Source: Bog-473 sp963755495 (lineage in GTDB: Bacteria; Actinomycetota; Acidimicrobiia; Acidimicrobiales; RAAP-2). From it: a stretch of DNA of 64,000 nucleotides. Below the pieces are notes generated by a model that worked only from the letters and a program-made list of their open reading frames with translations, made no database searches and had not been told where the DNA came from. This document shows, in pieces, positions 1 through 9,573 of the stretch. Position numbers and translations under genes: made by a program. The first letter of the stretch is position 1. The number at the start of each line of letters is the position of its first letter. The stretch lies in assembly GCA_963755495.1 (NCBI GenBank), contig CAVWJS010000006.1, positions 992,001-1,056,000 on the forward strand, given 5' to 3'.

Positions 1-84
1 GCCAAGTTGCTCGGCCTGCGGATCCCACCGCCTCCGCCGCGGCGCCTGGTCACCGAGCACCGGCTCAGTTCAGCGGGCGGTTAA
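1..84 (+). CDS. C-terminal end of an unidentified protein (partial)
   Basis: An open frame enters from the left edge and stops at TAA 82-84, giving 27 residues that include a run of five prolines. Codons end mostly in G or C, as in real genes of this genome. Its last 20 bases overlap the end of the minus-strand acetyltransferase. Too little remains to assign a family, and it could be chance. Confidence 0.3.
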   Translation, partial: AKLLGLRIPPPPPRRLVTEHRLSSAGG

Positions 85-534
85 GTACCAGTAGTCGGGC
101 CGTGAACCCGGCGGCTTCGAGTCGTTGCTTGGAGAGTCGATCGCCCGGAAGCGCCAGTGCGTCGATGTCGCGGCACCCTCGCTCGGTGCACCACGCCACC
201 ATTGACTGCCATGAGTGCGGTGCCGACGCCGACTCCCGCGCGCCTCCTCTTCGACGTAGCAGCATTCGATCCGTCCACTGCGCACCGCGCCATGCGTGGC
301 GCGTGAAGGTAGCTGCGGCCGCTAACCCGACGACGACGTGGTGGAACTCGCCGACGTAAAGAGTGCCATCGTCGGGACTCCGCATCCTGCCATCGGGCGA
401 GGAGCTGTTCGCATGTTGCGCCATCCACGCAACATGGCACCGCCCCGCACACCGTCTATTTCGGCCAGGGCACGATTGAGGAGAGCGACGCAGGTCTCCC
501 TGTCATCTTCTTGTGCCGGGCGCGTCGTTTCCAT
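65..534 (-). pseudogene. GNAT-family N-acetyltransferase, frameshifted
   Basis: Pieces of one GNAT acetyltransferase lie in all three minus frames. The N-terminal piece starts METTRPAQEDDRETC (534). A middle piece contains TLYVGEFHHVVVGLA. A motif-A piece reads as GVGVGTALM after one shift, and the C-terminal piece contains DALALPGDRLSKQRLEAAGF, the usual end of the fold. About four single-base shifts are needed to join them over 470 bp (near 425, 270, 230 and 205). The joined length, about 155 residues, is normal for the family. GNAT proteins move an acetyl group from acetyl-CoA to an amine; the substrate here is unknown. It may be a decayed gene or a sequencing artefact like its neighbours. 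Confidence 0.6.
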
Positions 535-558
535 GGCGATACCTTCGCCGCGCTCGCT

Positions 559-1233
559 CTACTTGTCCGGTCGATCAGTCTCCGGGGACGTATCCGGGGC
601 CGGGGCCGGGGGAACGGATGGCGCTCGGGCGTCACCCGCATCACCGGCGTCGCCAGCTTGGACCGCCTCAAGGATTTGGTGGGCACGGTTGAGAATGGTG
701 CGGCGGTTTCGGTGCGACGCCTCATGGCGGTGCAGGGCCCGCAGCTCGTCGGGTCCGAGACTTTCGAGTCGGCGCACCACTTGAGATGCCGAGAGCGTGT
801 CGTAGCCGGCCAGGGCGCCCTCGACCATGGCCCCATCCGCCGGATCGGGCGCAGGTTTGAGTGAGGCGGATGCTGGTGTTTTCGCTGCCGTAGTCCCCAC
901 GGGCGCACCAGTGGCATGCTGGTCCTCAATCGCGGTCCCCGACTCCGAGTCCCACGAATCGCCCGCCCCCTCCTTCTCTTCTCGACGGAACAGTCTGCCC
1001 ACGCGTTCGACCAACTGACGCTGACCGTGTGTGACGACGAACTGACCAATGACCCGCGCGTTCTGCACGTCGGTCTCGAAACGCTGCCGTCCCTTGCCGA
1101 TCAGGCCCGGGAGATCTTCGACCACGGTCAGTGCGACACCGACAGGTGCGAAGACGAGAAGGTCGAGCGCCCGTTGAAGCGGGTTCGACTCCCCTTCTAC
1201 GGCGAGGCCGTTGTCGTCGTCGTCGTCAGACAC
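559..1233 (-). CDS. Conserved actinobacterial hypothetical protein
   Basis: 224 residues starting at GTG 1233, overlapping the end of the DUF4193 gene by 8 bp, which suggests translational coupling. After an Asp-rich start (residues 2-7) comes an amphipathic, partly hydrophobic stretch (about residues 20-75). It resembles the short lipid-droplet or membrane-associated proteins of actinobacteria, which open with a similar 'apVGVALTVVEDLPGL' type region. A low-complexity linker follows, then a conserved-looking helical tail (LSASQVVRRLESLGPDELRA, then RNRRTILNRAHQIL). No catalytic motif is visible and the function is unknown. It may be a peripheral membrane protein. Confidence 0.6.
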   Translation of the reverse strand: MSDDDDDNGLAVEGESNPLQRALDLLVFAPVGVALTVVEDLPGLIGKGRQRFETDVQNARVIGQFVVTHGQRQLVERVGRLFRREEKEGAGDSWDSESGTAIEDQHATGAPVGTTAAKTPASASLKPAPDPADGAMVEGALAGYDTLSASQVVRRLESLGPDELRALHRHEASHRNRRTILNRAHQILEAVQAGDAGDAGDARAPSVPPAPAPDTSPETDRPDK

Positions 1234-1753
1234 AGTCCCGGCAGAGCATCTTCTTCTTGTCGGCCAGTTGGCTCGGGTGCTTCACGAGGAAGCACGAGCG
1301 GCACACGAACTCGTCGGGTTGCTTGGGCAGCACGCGCTCGTTGCCTTCGGTGCGGTCCTCCTGGTCCGTCGCCTCATCGTCTTCGGGCTCGTCTTCGACG
1401 ACAAGGCGTTCTTTCAAAATGACATCGAGGCTGGCCTCGACGTCCTCGTCTTCGGGCTCTTCCTCTTCCTCCTCGTCCTCGGCTTCACCGGAACGCTCCA
1501 CCACCACGGCGGGCGCGGCGGTGAGGATTTCGACGACCTCGTCGCCTACGGCGTCGTCGTCATCGTCGTCGATCTCGACGATGTCGTCGTCATCGTCGAG
1601 AGGGTCTTCTTCGTCCAGGTCGACAAGGGCATCCTCGTCGAGATCGACTTCCAGGTCGTCGACTTCAGGCTCGTCGTCAACGGCGTCATCATCCTCCAGA
1701 GCGGAGGCTTCGGGTTCAAGATCTTTCGGCATGTCCTTCTTCTTCGTCGCCAT
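1226..1753 (-). CDS. DUF4193 family protein with long acidic region
   Basis: The C-terminus carries the DUF4193 signature: VCRSCFLVKHPSQLAD followed by MLCRDC, two CxxC pairs that look like a small zinc knuckle. ATG 1753 was chosen because it gives the typical MATKKK start; an upstream in-frame Met would add 19 poorly conserved residues. Family members are usually about 100 residues, whereas this one is 175. The extra length comes from Asp/Glu runs (up to six Asp in a row) between residues 15 and 130. The family is confined to actinobacteria and has no known function. The gene downstream starts inside its last codons. Confidence 0.8.
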   Translation of the reverse strand: MATKKKDMPKDLEPEASALEDDDAVDDEPEVDDLEVDLDEDALVDLDEEDPLDDDDDIVEIDDDDDDAVGDEVVEILTAAPAVVVERSGEAEDEEEEEEPEDEDVEASLDVILKERLVVEDEPEDDEATDQEDRTEGNERVLPKQPDEFVCRSCFLVKHPSQLADKKKMLCRDCV

Positions 1754-2222
1754 GTGCCGCCGGAGCATAGACGGTCCGCAGGTGGGTTCGATCGCAATTT
1801 GGCCCATCACAGCGCCCCAGCTCAGAGAGCTGGAAGCGGGCTAGGCGGTTGGGCCCTGGGGTCTTTGGCGCCGTCCTGCGTGCCCGATCAGACCAAGCAG
1901 GCAAAACGTTCTCTACTCGACCCCCAGGACCAACCTCCGCCTCTCACCTCATCACCCGCCAGGATGCAACTGCCGCAAAGGCCGTCGGCTCCATGTGGGC
2001 GTTTGGGACAGGGCCGTACATTACGTGTTGTACCCGAGGTGCCGTCAAGGGCAATGACCGGCCTCTCACCAGGGTGTATTGCGGTTGTTCCTGGTCAGCG
2101 CCGCGGACAAATTCTTGATCGTGAAGTTCATGGGTCGAAGAATTCATGATGCAGAAATCCACTTGTCAGCACTGCGTCACCATCAATTCACCGCCTGTCG
2201 GCGACGGTCATGAGACCCTGGG
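1754..2222. other. Intergenic region, no gene recognised
   Basis: 469 bp between DUF4193 and the ThyX-like gene. Short open frames exist but have no recognisable protein features. A hairpin (CCAGCTC, 3-nt loop, GAGCTGG) lies at 1817-1833 in the region expected to be the DUF4193 leader. It has no T-run, so it is not a clear terminator. Confidence 0.4.
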
Positions 2223-3858
2223 TCAGGGGGTCGAAGATCTTTGCGCCCGTCGTTGTTCGGAGCGGCGCTCGGATTCGAGACGTTCCAAGTCCGTCCCGCC
2301 ATGATCGACGAATGTCATGGCGTCGGCCAACGCGTGATGGCCGGCGTGCTCAGCGATTGCTCGATGCATCTGTTGCGCAACACGTCGGTACGCGGGGTGA
2401 CCTTGGCTGCCCGACCGGAGCTCGATGAGATGCATGGCTTCGCGCGCGTTGAACTGCATCACGTAACGGATCCGATGTGCGAGGGCGACGGCGTACACCG
2501 CTTGCTCGGGGAAGGTGGGGGCCAACGTGCGATAGAGATCTTCGGCCCGTTCGATCGCCTCGATGTAGCCATCGCCCAGTCCGGCTTCGGCCACAATCTC
2601 GGGCATGTCGTAGCCGAGGCTGATATCGAGTCGCTGCCATTCGATCGTCAGCATCCGGTGTCGTTGCAGATCGCGAAACGCGCCATAGTCCGTCACCAAT
2701 TCGAAGCGGTAGTCGGTGCGCTCGAAGGCGCGTCCCGGTCGATGCCGACGGTTGCGTCGATCTCCGACATAGGCCGCCAATAAGGCCACCCGTTCGTTGT
2801 GGCTGAGCCGTCGGACCCGGGCCAGAGCCTCGCGTTCGGAGCATCCGCAGGTGGCTGAAACATGCCGCAGCCAGGACTTTCTCTTCCCCGTCGGGGTCGA
2901 AGTCCAGCAATGTCACCTCGGGCTCGGACTCCCCCACGCTGAGGGCGGATGCCCCCTCGTCGGGCCACAGACGCTCCACCACGCGAGCCGTGGCGTGGCG
3001 TGTCGACGTCAGGTACGAGGTCCACTCCCCTCCCCGTTCGGCGACGTCGACACGTTGGAGAAACGACGGGATGACCTTGCGCAGTTCGGTCAACATCAAG
3101 TCGGCATAGGTGCGCGCTTCGGGCAGCGGGTGCGCGCGCATCCGCAGCAATAGTTGCTCGTAGGACTGGCCGGTTCCGTAGAGGCCGATGTTGGAGAGCG
3201 AGGCAGCCGGGAGCAGGCCGCGCAGAGCGTCGAGCGACTTGGCTTTTACGGCTTGGCGGTACACGAAGTCGCTGTCGCCCGCTTGTTGAGGGAACCGATC
3301 AGCCACCCAATTCCGCATGGCAGGCATCAATGCGCCGTAGGTGTCGAACACCCGATCCATGTCGCCGACATAGCGAGCTCCGAAGGGCGAGTCGAGAATT
3401 TCGATCGGGCGGAAGTAGCGGTAATGGCCACTATCCAGCCGGTTGTCGTAGGCGATGTAGCGCGTCGATTGCTCGAGATACGACATCAGCCGTCCCCACT
3501 CGAGCACCTTGGAGAGCACGTTCGACGACTGCTCACATGCGAGGTGCACGCCACCGAGTTGCGCCACCGAATCGTCGCCGTATTCGACGAAGACCTTCTC
3601 GTAGAGCTGCTCGGCCCGGGCTAGGCCAATGGTGGCATCGAGCGAGATGTCGCCGGAGATGTCGAGGTCGCCCACGAACTCATCGAGGAACAGTCGCCGC
3701 AAGCTCTTGGGTGACCGCGAGTAGCGCGCGAAGAGCGCCCCTTTGACCACTTCGGGCAGGTTCACCAGGGCGAAGACGGGTAGATGGAGATTGGTCACGT
3801 AACGCCGGAGGATGACCTCCTCGTCGGGTGTGAACTGCTCTTCTACGTAGGGGAACAT
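2223..3858 (-). CDS. ThyX-like FAD-dependent thymidylate synthase homologue, two-domain, one frameshift
   Basis: About 545 residues in two ThyX-like halves. The N half starts at ATG 3858 (MFPYVEEQFTPDEEV) and has a degenerate flavin motif (FARYSRSPKSLR). The C half contains QRHRMLTIEWQRLD, which keeps the RHR core of the ThyX RHRxxS motif. Halves are separated by one frameshift near 2841. Removing one G at that point turns the junction into MSEREALARVRRLSHNER and restores the frame. ThyX transfers a methylene group to dUMP using FAD and NADPH. This long double form, found beside helY and tat in actinobacteria, is of uncertain activity. It lies last in the proteasome-tat-helY run on the same strand. 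Confidence 0.75.
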
Positions 3859-3934
3859 GCCCGGCCCACCATAGGACTGGGGCGAGGCGTTGGTGGCGGA
3901 TGGGCGAGCTGGTTTTTTCCGCCGTGCAGCAACT

Positions 3935-6079
3935 TCAGGGTGTGGGCAGTCCGACCGCCACCACGCCGCGCAAGAGCATGTCGACGGCTTGTCGGGCCGA
4001 GGTCGCGGTGGCGGGCTCGGTGGCGGCATGGGCCACTTGCTGGACCAGGTCCGCCACCGACTTCACGGTGCGCACGAAGTCGCCGGGGGCCAGGTCGCCC
4101 ACGTCACGGGCGGCTACGGCCAGGGCGGTCTCGAAGGATGCTCCTCGGGCCCAAGATGCCACGGCAGTGGCCAGGCCCGAGGACGGTTGTCGGGTACGCG
4201 GGACGAGATGTAGCTCCTCGACCGAACGGATCCGTTCCGCCAGGTGCTCGAGCGCAGCGCAACGCCATTCGAGTTCGGCCACCCGCTTCTCTCCCAGCCG
4301 GTCAGCCAGGGGGCCCTTGCGTCGGCCGCGCCTGGCCGCTGCACGGGGGCCGGGCGCACCATGCCCGGAGAGACGGCGCGGCCCGCCGAGGTTCGAAGAC
4401 CACGGCGGAGACCACGCCGGCCAGAACAGAAGGCTCCGCTCCATCGAGGAGGTCGGCGGCCAAGGCCTCGGCCAGGAGGAGATCGGACTCGTGGTAGATC
4501 CGTGACAAGCGCCGCCCGGTCTCGGTGAGCGACCAGTCTTTGAGATAGCCGAGCTCCTCTAAAACGGCGACCCGGTGGCTGAGCTGAATAGTGAGGAGGT
4601 CGGCCCGTCTGCGCCTGCCACTGGGCGAAGGAGCGGCGAAGCACGTTATTCGCCGTCTCGCGGTCGAAGCGCGAGGCCAGGTTGACCGCGAGGTTGTAGG
4701 TGGGTCGAAAGGACGAGCGCAGGTCGGGCGGGGGTGCCGAGGCCACTCTTGCCGCCTCGCTGAACGCCGTCTCGGAGGACCACAGGGCCACGGCGTGACC
4801 CTCCTCGTCTAGCCCGCGACGTCCGGCGCGTCCGGTCAGTTGCAGGTACTCGCCCGAGGTCAGGGTGGCCCGCCCGGCACCGCCGTACTTGGTGAAGCGT
4901 TCGATTACCACCGAACGGGCCGGCATGTTGATCCCGAGCGACAGCGTCTCGGTGGCGAAAACCACCTGCAGCAGGCCGGCGGCGAAGCATTCCTCGACCG
5001 TCTCGCGGAAGACGGGGACCAGACCGGCGTGGTGCGAAGCAACGCCCGCCTCGAGTCCCTCCAGCCAGTCGTCGTAGCCGAGCACACCGAGGTCTTCGTC
5101 GCTCAACGATCTCGACGCGCCGTTCCGCAATCTCGCGGATAGTGGCGCGCTCGCTGCTATCGGTCAAGCGCACACCGTCGCGCACGACTTGGCGCACGGC
5201 CTCGTCGCAGGCGGCGCGACTGAAAATGAAGACGATGGCCGGTAGCATCTCCTCGGACTTGAGGGCCGTGATCAACTCGGTGCGTAATGGAGAGCGGTAC
5301 GGCAACCGCGGGCCCTTGCCCCGCGGCTGCCATTGCGGCGAACGTCCTTGGAAGGAGCGCCGGACAGCCTGGTCGATCTTCACCCCTTCGTTGCCTGGCT
5401 TCCCGTTGACCAGCAGAGGGATCAGCAAGGTCTCGTTGTCCTCGCGCCGATGGGCCGCGAAGTGGTGCCGCAGCACGATCGGCCGGTGCCGTTCGACGAT
5501 GACGTCGGTGGTGCCGCGGACCGAGCGCAGCCAAGCCCCGAGCTCGTTCGGCGTTGTTTACCGTGGCGGACAAGCAGACGAAGCGGACCTCGGGTGGCGA
5601 GAGGACCAGGACCTCTTCCCACACCCCGCCGCGGTAGGGGTCTTGTATGAAGTGGACCTCGTCGAGGATCACCGTGTGCAGCCCGGCCAGGAGGTCCGAG
5701 CCGGCCAGCAGCATGTTGCGCAACACCTCGGTGGTCATCACCACCATTGGTGCATCCGGGCCGCACCGCCGTGTCGCCCGGTGAGGAGACCGACGTGGTC
5801 CTTGCCGTAGGTGGCGACCAGCTCCCCGTACTTCTGGTTGGAGAGTGCCTTGAGCGGTGTGGTGTAGAAGGCCTTGCCTCCGGCGCCCAGTGCTCTGTGG
5901 ATGGCGTAGGCGGCGACCAGAGTCTTGCCCGACCCGGTCGGGGCGGAGACGAGCACTGAATGGTCGGCATCGATGGCCTCGAAGGCATCACGCTGGAATC
6001 CGTCGGGCGGGAACGGGAGGCGGGTGACGAAATCGCTTTCCTCGTCCGTCGTGGTGACCGGCCAGGGGAAGACGGTCAA
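3935..6079 (-). CDS. helY: HelY-type Ski2-like DEVH-box RNA helicase, at least six frameshifts
   Basis: Segments of one Ski2/Mtr4-type helicase follow each other in the right order. They are Walker A APTGSGKT (about 5930), TTPLKALSNQK, the DEVH box ILDEVHFIQD (about 5670), motif III LSATVNN, IVFIFSRAACDEAV, LSLGINMPARSV, the motif VI stretch QLTGRAGRRG (about 4820), and a C-terminal DSHCT domain (RIYHESDLLLAEAL to ASFETALAVAARDVGDL). Joining them needs shifts near 5778, 5756, 5547, 5118, 4604 and 4380, each fixed by dropping one base. The likely start is TTG 6079, overlapping the tatC stop; no better start is visible. ATP-driven RNA unwinding is expected. The tatC-helY order matches mycobacteria. 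Confidence 0.8.
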
Positions 6080-6880
6080 CGGCCCAGCCAGCTTCCCGAT
6101 GCCGATGGAGATGAAGTAGAAGAAGACGAGGGGAACGGCCAGGGCCAGCATGGAGAAGGGATCCGAGCTCGGCGTGAAGACGGCCGACGACCACCGTGAT
6201 CAGGATCACCGCCCAGCGCCACGAGTGCAGGAGCCGGGCCGGGGTAACCACGCGGGCCAGTTCCAAGGAGACCAGTATCACCGGGAACTGGAACGTGATT
6301 CCAAACAGCGCCATGAGGGCCAAGATCAGACCCGAGGTACGGAATGGGATCGTAGATCTGTTGCAGGTCGGGCCCGCCCACCGAACGCAGGAAGCCGAGG
6401 GCGTGCGGAGAGCGTGAGATAGGCCGTGGCGGCACCGGCTAGGAACAGGACGAAGGCGGCTGAGACGAACGGGATGGCGTACTTCTTCTCCCGGGCCTGG
6501 AGGCCAGGAGTGATGAAGCGCCAAATCTGGAAGAGGATGACCGGCGAGGCCAGGGTCAGTCCACCGAAGACGGCGATCTTGACCCGCAGCGAGAGCCCGT
6601 CGAGCGGTGAGGTGACATAGAGATTGGCGCAGTTCTTCCCGCCCAGACTGGTTGACGAGGTGACGCCGCTCAGCCTGGTCCCTCCCCCGTTGGCCTCGCA
6701 CAGCGGCTTGATCAGGAAATGCAGGATCGGCTCGTAGGCGATGACCGCCACCATGGTGGCGAGCAGGAAGGCGATGAGGGAGACGACGAGCCGCCGGCGC
6801 AGTTCGCCCAGGTGCTGGTTGAGCGTCATGTTGTCGGGCGACGGTTTTTCCTTGCGCTCGCCGAGGAAGGGAAGGGCCAC
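6076..6880 (-). CDS. tatC: Twin-arginine translocase subunit TatC, frameshifted
   Basis: The start MALPFLGERKEKPSPDNMTL leads to the hallmark HLGELRRRL and the first transmembrane helix. Later segments GFLRSVGGPDLQQIYDP, LILALMALFGITFQFPVI and the last helices (MLALAVPLVFFYFISIGIG) are in other frames. Four one-base shifts (near 6428, 6337, 6180 and 6091) join them into a protein of about 265 residues with six helices, normal for TatC. The corrected end reads IGKLLGR and then TGA at 6076-6078. TatC binds the twin-arginine signal and forms the translocase core in the membrane. A client candidate lies in this window: the Tat-type phosphoesterase at 14.1-15.5 kb. Confidence 0.85.
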
Positions 6881-6903
6881 GGGGTCTCGGGCGCTCTGGC
6901 CGC

Positions 6904-7468
6904 TCAGTTGAGGCTGGGGTCGCCAAGTACTCCCGGGGCTGGCGCGGGGGCAGTTGGCGTGGCGCTCGAGGCGCTCGGGGGCGTGGATGTGGGTGGCATG
7001 GGGGCGGATGAAACGGAGGAGGTCGCTGATTGCTCTCCATGGGATTCGGCGCCCGAAGGATCGGCGGATGTTTCGAGATCCTTACTTGCCGCCCGGTTAG
7101 CTACTTCGGGACTGCCGGCTCCCTCGGCCGCCCCGTTGCCCCCGCCCCGTTGCCCCCGCCCCGTTGCCCCCGCCCCGTTGCCCCGCCGCCCCGTTCCCGT
7201 TCCCGTTCCGGTCGGCCTCGTTCGGCGACAACGTGGAGAGATGGTTGAGCAACGCCGACGGCGAGCGGGCCAGGCGGGCGATTTCAGCGCTGGAGGGCAG
7301 GTCAGGGAGAGAGGTGCGGACCTCGCTCTCCATGCGATGGCGGAATTCGTTGAATGTGCGCCAGGCCGCCCCGACCTGGCGCGCCACCTGGGGGAGCTTG
7401 TCGGGTCCGAGCAGGATGACTGCCACCACGGCAATGATGAGCAGCTTGGAGGGGTCGAGATTGAGCAC
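6904..7468 (-). CDS. tatA: TatA/TatB family translocase subunit, frame change in repeat
   Basis: The N-terminus MLNLDPSKLLIIAVVAVILL is the single membrane helix, followed by GPDKLPQVARQVG, the hinge and amphipathic helix typical of TatA/TatB. The spacer is Gly/Asn-rich, and the tail (Ser/Pro/Thr/Ala) reaches a stop at 6904 in a second frame. The frame changes inside a 14-bp tandem repeat at about 7127-7185, so repeat copy number decides the frame. The joined length is about 188 residues, longer than most TatA and closer to TatB. It pairs with tatC 23 bp downstream. Whether it works as TatA, TatB or both cannot be told. Confidence 0.8.
7127..7185. repeat. Four 14-bp tandem repeats inside tatA/B
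   Basis: The core GTTG recurs exactly every 14 bp (7135, 7149, 7163, 7177) within a C-rich unit, CCGCCCCGTTGCCC-like, followed by three copies of CCCGTT (about 7190-7207). Because 14 is not a multiple of three, each gain or loss of a copy shifts the frame. One additional copy, or one base less, would join the two halves of the Tat protein. Confidence 0.85.
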
Positions 7469-7504
7469 CTTTCCTCACTTTACGGCCGCTAGGGAGAGGC
7501 GTCG

Positions 7505-8864
7505 CTACAGAGAGGCGATCAGGCGCTCGACACGCTCGTCGTGCGACTTGAAGGGGTCCTTGAGCAGCACGGTCCGTTGGGCCTGGTCGTTCAGCTTGAG
7601 ATGGACCCAGTCCACCGTGAAGTCCCGGCGTCGTTCTTTGGCCCGCTTGACGAAGGCTCCCCGCAGTCGGGCCCTGGTGGTCTCGGGGGGGTTGCGTCAT
7701 GGCATCGGAGATGGCGTCGTCGGTGCAGGTGCGGTCGACCTGGTCGCGGTTCTGCAGCTTGTAGTACAGGCCCCGGGTGCGATCGACGTCGTGGTACATG
7801 AGGTCGATCATGGCCACCTTGGGGTGCGAGAGCGGAACGTCGTGGCGGGCTTTCATCTGCTCGATCAGGCGGTACTTGGCCACCCAGTCACATTCTCGCC
7901 AGAGCGAGGTGGGGTCGGCCTCGAGGCCCTTGAGGCAGTGCTCCCACATGTCGAGGGCGGTGTCCTCCTCGGGCGAGAGCCCCTTGCGGTCGCGGAACTT
8001 GAGGGCCCGCTCGAGGTACTCGGTCTGAATGTCGATGGCCCGCATCTCGCGACCGTTGGCCAGGCGGACCTTGCGTTGGCAGGTGATGTCGTGACTGATC
8101 TCCCGGATGGCGCGGATCGGGTTCTCGAGCGTCAGGTCACGCAGCACGGTCGAAGAATCTTCCAGCATGGCCAACAGGATGCTGGTCGTGCCCACCTTGA
8201 GGAACGTGGCGTACTCGCTCATATTGGAGTCCCCCACGATCACGTGGAGGCGGCGGAAGCGCTCGGCGTCGGCGTGCGGCTCGTCCCGCGTGTTGATGAT
8301 GGGACGGCTGCGGGTGGTGGCTGACGAGACGCCCTCCCAGATGTGCTCGGCCCGTTGGCTCAGGCAGAACACCGACCCGCGGGCTGTCTGCAGCACCTTG
8401 CCGGCGCCGGCGTAGATCTGGCGGCTGACCAGGAACGGGATGAGCACCTCGGTGTAGCGGTTGAACTCGTCGTTGCGCTCGGTCAGGTAGTTCTCGTGGC
8501 AGCCGTACGAGTTCCCGACCGAGTCGGTGTTGTTCTTGAAGAGGTAGACCTCGCCCCGGATCCCTTCTTCCCGAAGGCGAGCCTGGGCGCCGTTCACCAG
8601 ACCGCTGAGAATCCACTCCCCCGCCTTGTCGTGCGTCACGACGTCGGAGATCTTGTCGCACTCGGGCGTGGCGTACTCGGGGTGGCTACCCACATCGAGG
8701 TAGAGGCGAGCCCCGTTCTCGAGGAAGACATTCGAGGAGCGCCCCCAACTGACCACCCTCCGGAAGAGGTAGCGAGCGACCTCGTCGGGGCTGAGACGGC
8801 GCTGCCCGCGCAGGGTGAAGGTCACGCCGTACTCGTTCTCGATGCCGAAGATGCGCTTCTCCAC
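7505..8864 (-). CDS. pafA: Pup-protein ligase PafA, one homopolymer frameshift
   Basis: GTG 8864 gives VEKRIFGIENEYGV, the family start with catalytic IENE. Other conserved parts are NTDSVGNSYGCHENYL, the nucleotide-site stretch RDEPHADAERFRRLHVI and DTALDMWEHCLKGLE. The frame breaks at a run of seven C on the coding strand (7685-7691). Dropping one C continues PPETTRARLRGAFVKRA to TAG at 7505, for a 452-residue protein, the usual length. PafA uses ATP to attach deamidated Pup through its C-terminal Glu to substrate lysines, marking them for the proteasome. It sits just after prcA, as usual, with tatA/B following; no pafBC lies between them. Confidence 0.92.
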
Positions 8865-8883
8865 TAGGCCACCGTACAGCGAG

Positions 8884-9573
8884 CTATGCCAAAAGCAGCG
8901 CCAGCTCCTCGTCTGCGATACGTCGGAAGGTGCGGCGGGCGTCGGGGCGACCATTGCCACGGCTCAGAGTCGCCACCTCGAGGTCGCCTGCAGCCAGGGT
9001 GCGATCGGGTCCGGCCAGGGCGGCGACGGCCGCCTTGAGGGCGCCGGAAAGGTCCCAGTCGGCCTGCCAGGCCGCAGCCACTCGCTCGGTGATCGTCTCG
9101 GCATCCCCGCCGAGGACGGCGAAACGCTCCTCGTCGGTGATCGTGCCTTCGTAGGCGATGTGGTAGAGCTGGTCGGGCTGTTGGCCTGTGCCAAGCTCGG
9201 CCACCAAGACCTCGACCTCGAGCGGCTTCATCTCGTGGGTGAACACGTTGCCGAGATACTGCGCATACAGATTGGCCAGCGAGCGCGCGTCCACGTCCTC
9301 CCGGCTGTAGGCGTAGCCCTTGGTGTCGGCGTGGCGCACTCCGGCCACCCGCAGCTGGTCGTACTCGTTGTACTTGCCGACGCCGCCGAAGGCGATGCGG
9401 TCGTAGATCTCGCTGATCTTGTGCAGTGACCGGGAAGGGTTCTCGGCCACGATGACGATTCCTAGGTCGTAGGTGGTGGCCACCAGGGAGCGACCGCGGG
9501 CGATGCCCTTCTGGGCGTACTCGGCCCGGTCCTTCATCACCTGTTCGGGGGCGACGTAGTAGGGCATGCTCAT
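8884..9573 (-). CDS. prcA: Proteasome alpha subunit PrcA
   Basis: 229 residues from ATG 9573 (MSMPYYVAPEQVMKDRAEYA), matching the N-terminal gate region of actinobacterial alpha subunits. It continues with FGGVGKYNEYDQLRVAGVRH and the C-terminal part of the Ntn fold. There is no N-terminal Thr, as expected for the non-catalytic outer ring, which docks the Arc/Mpa ATPase. The start overlaps the expected end of prcB in an ATGA arrangement, so the two would be translated together. Frame intact. Confidence 0.92.
   Translation of the reverse strand: MSMPYYVAPEQVMKDRAEYAQKGIARGRSLVATTYDLGIVIVAENPSRSLHKISEIYDRIAFGGVGKYNEYDQLRVAGVRHADTKGYAYSREDVDARSLANLYAQYLGNVFTHEMKPLEVEVLVAELGTGQQPDQLYHIAYEGTITDEERFAVLGGDAETITERVAAAWQADWDLSGALKAAVAALAGPDRTLAAGDLEVATLSRGNGRPDARRTFRRIADEELALLLA

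Noticed and set aside
1211..2149. Long plus-strand open frame of 312 residues
   Set aside because: It is the mirror of the Asp-rich DUF4193 gene; its Val/Phe/Leu repeats are the antisense of Asp/Glu codons.
5738..6151. Genuine TatC-HelY fusion protein
   Set aside because: The continuous frame exists only because an extra G removed the TatC stop; the neighbouring frame ends TatC normally with LLGR and TGA.
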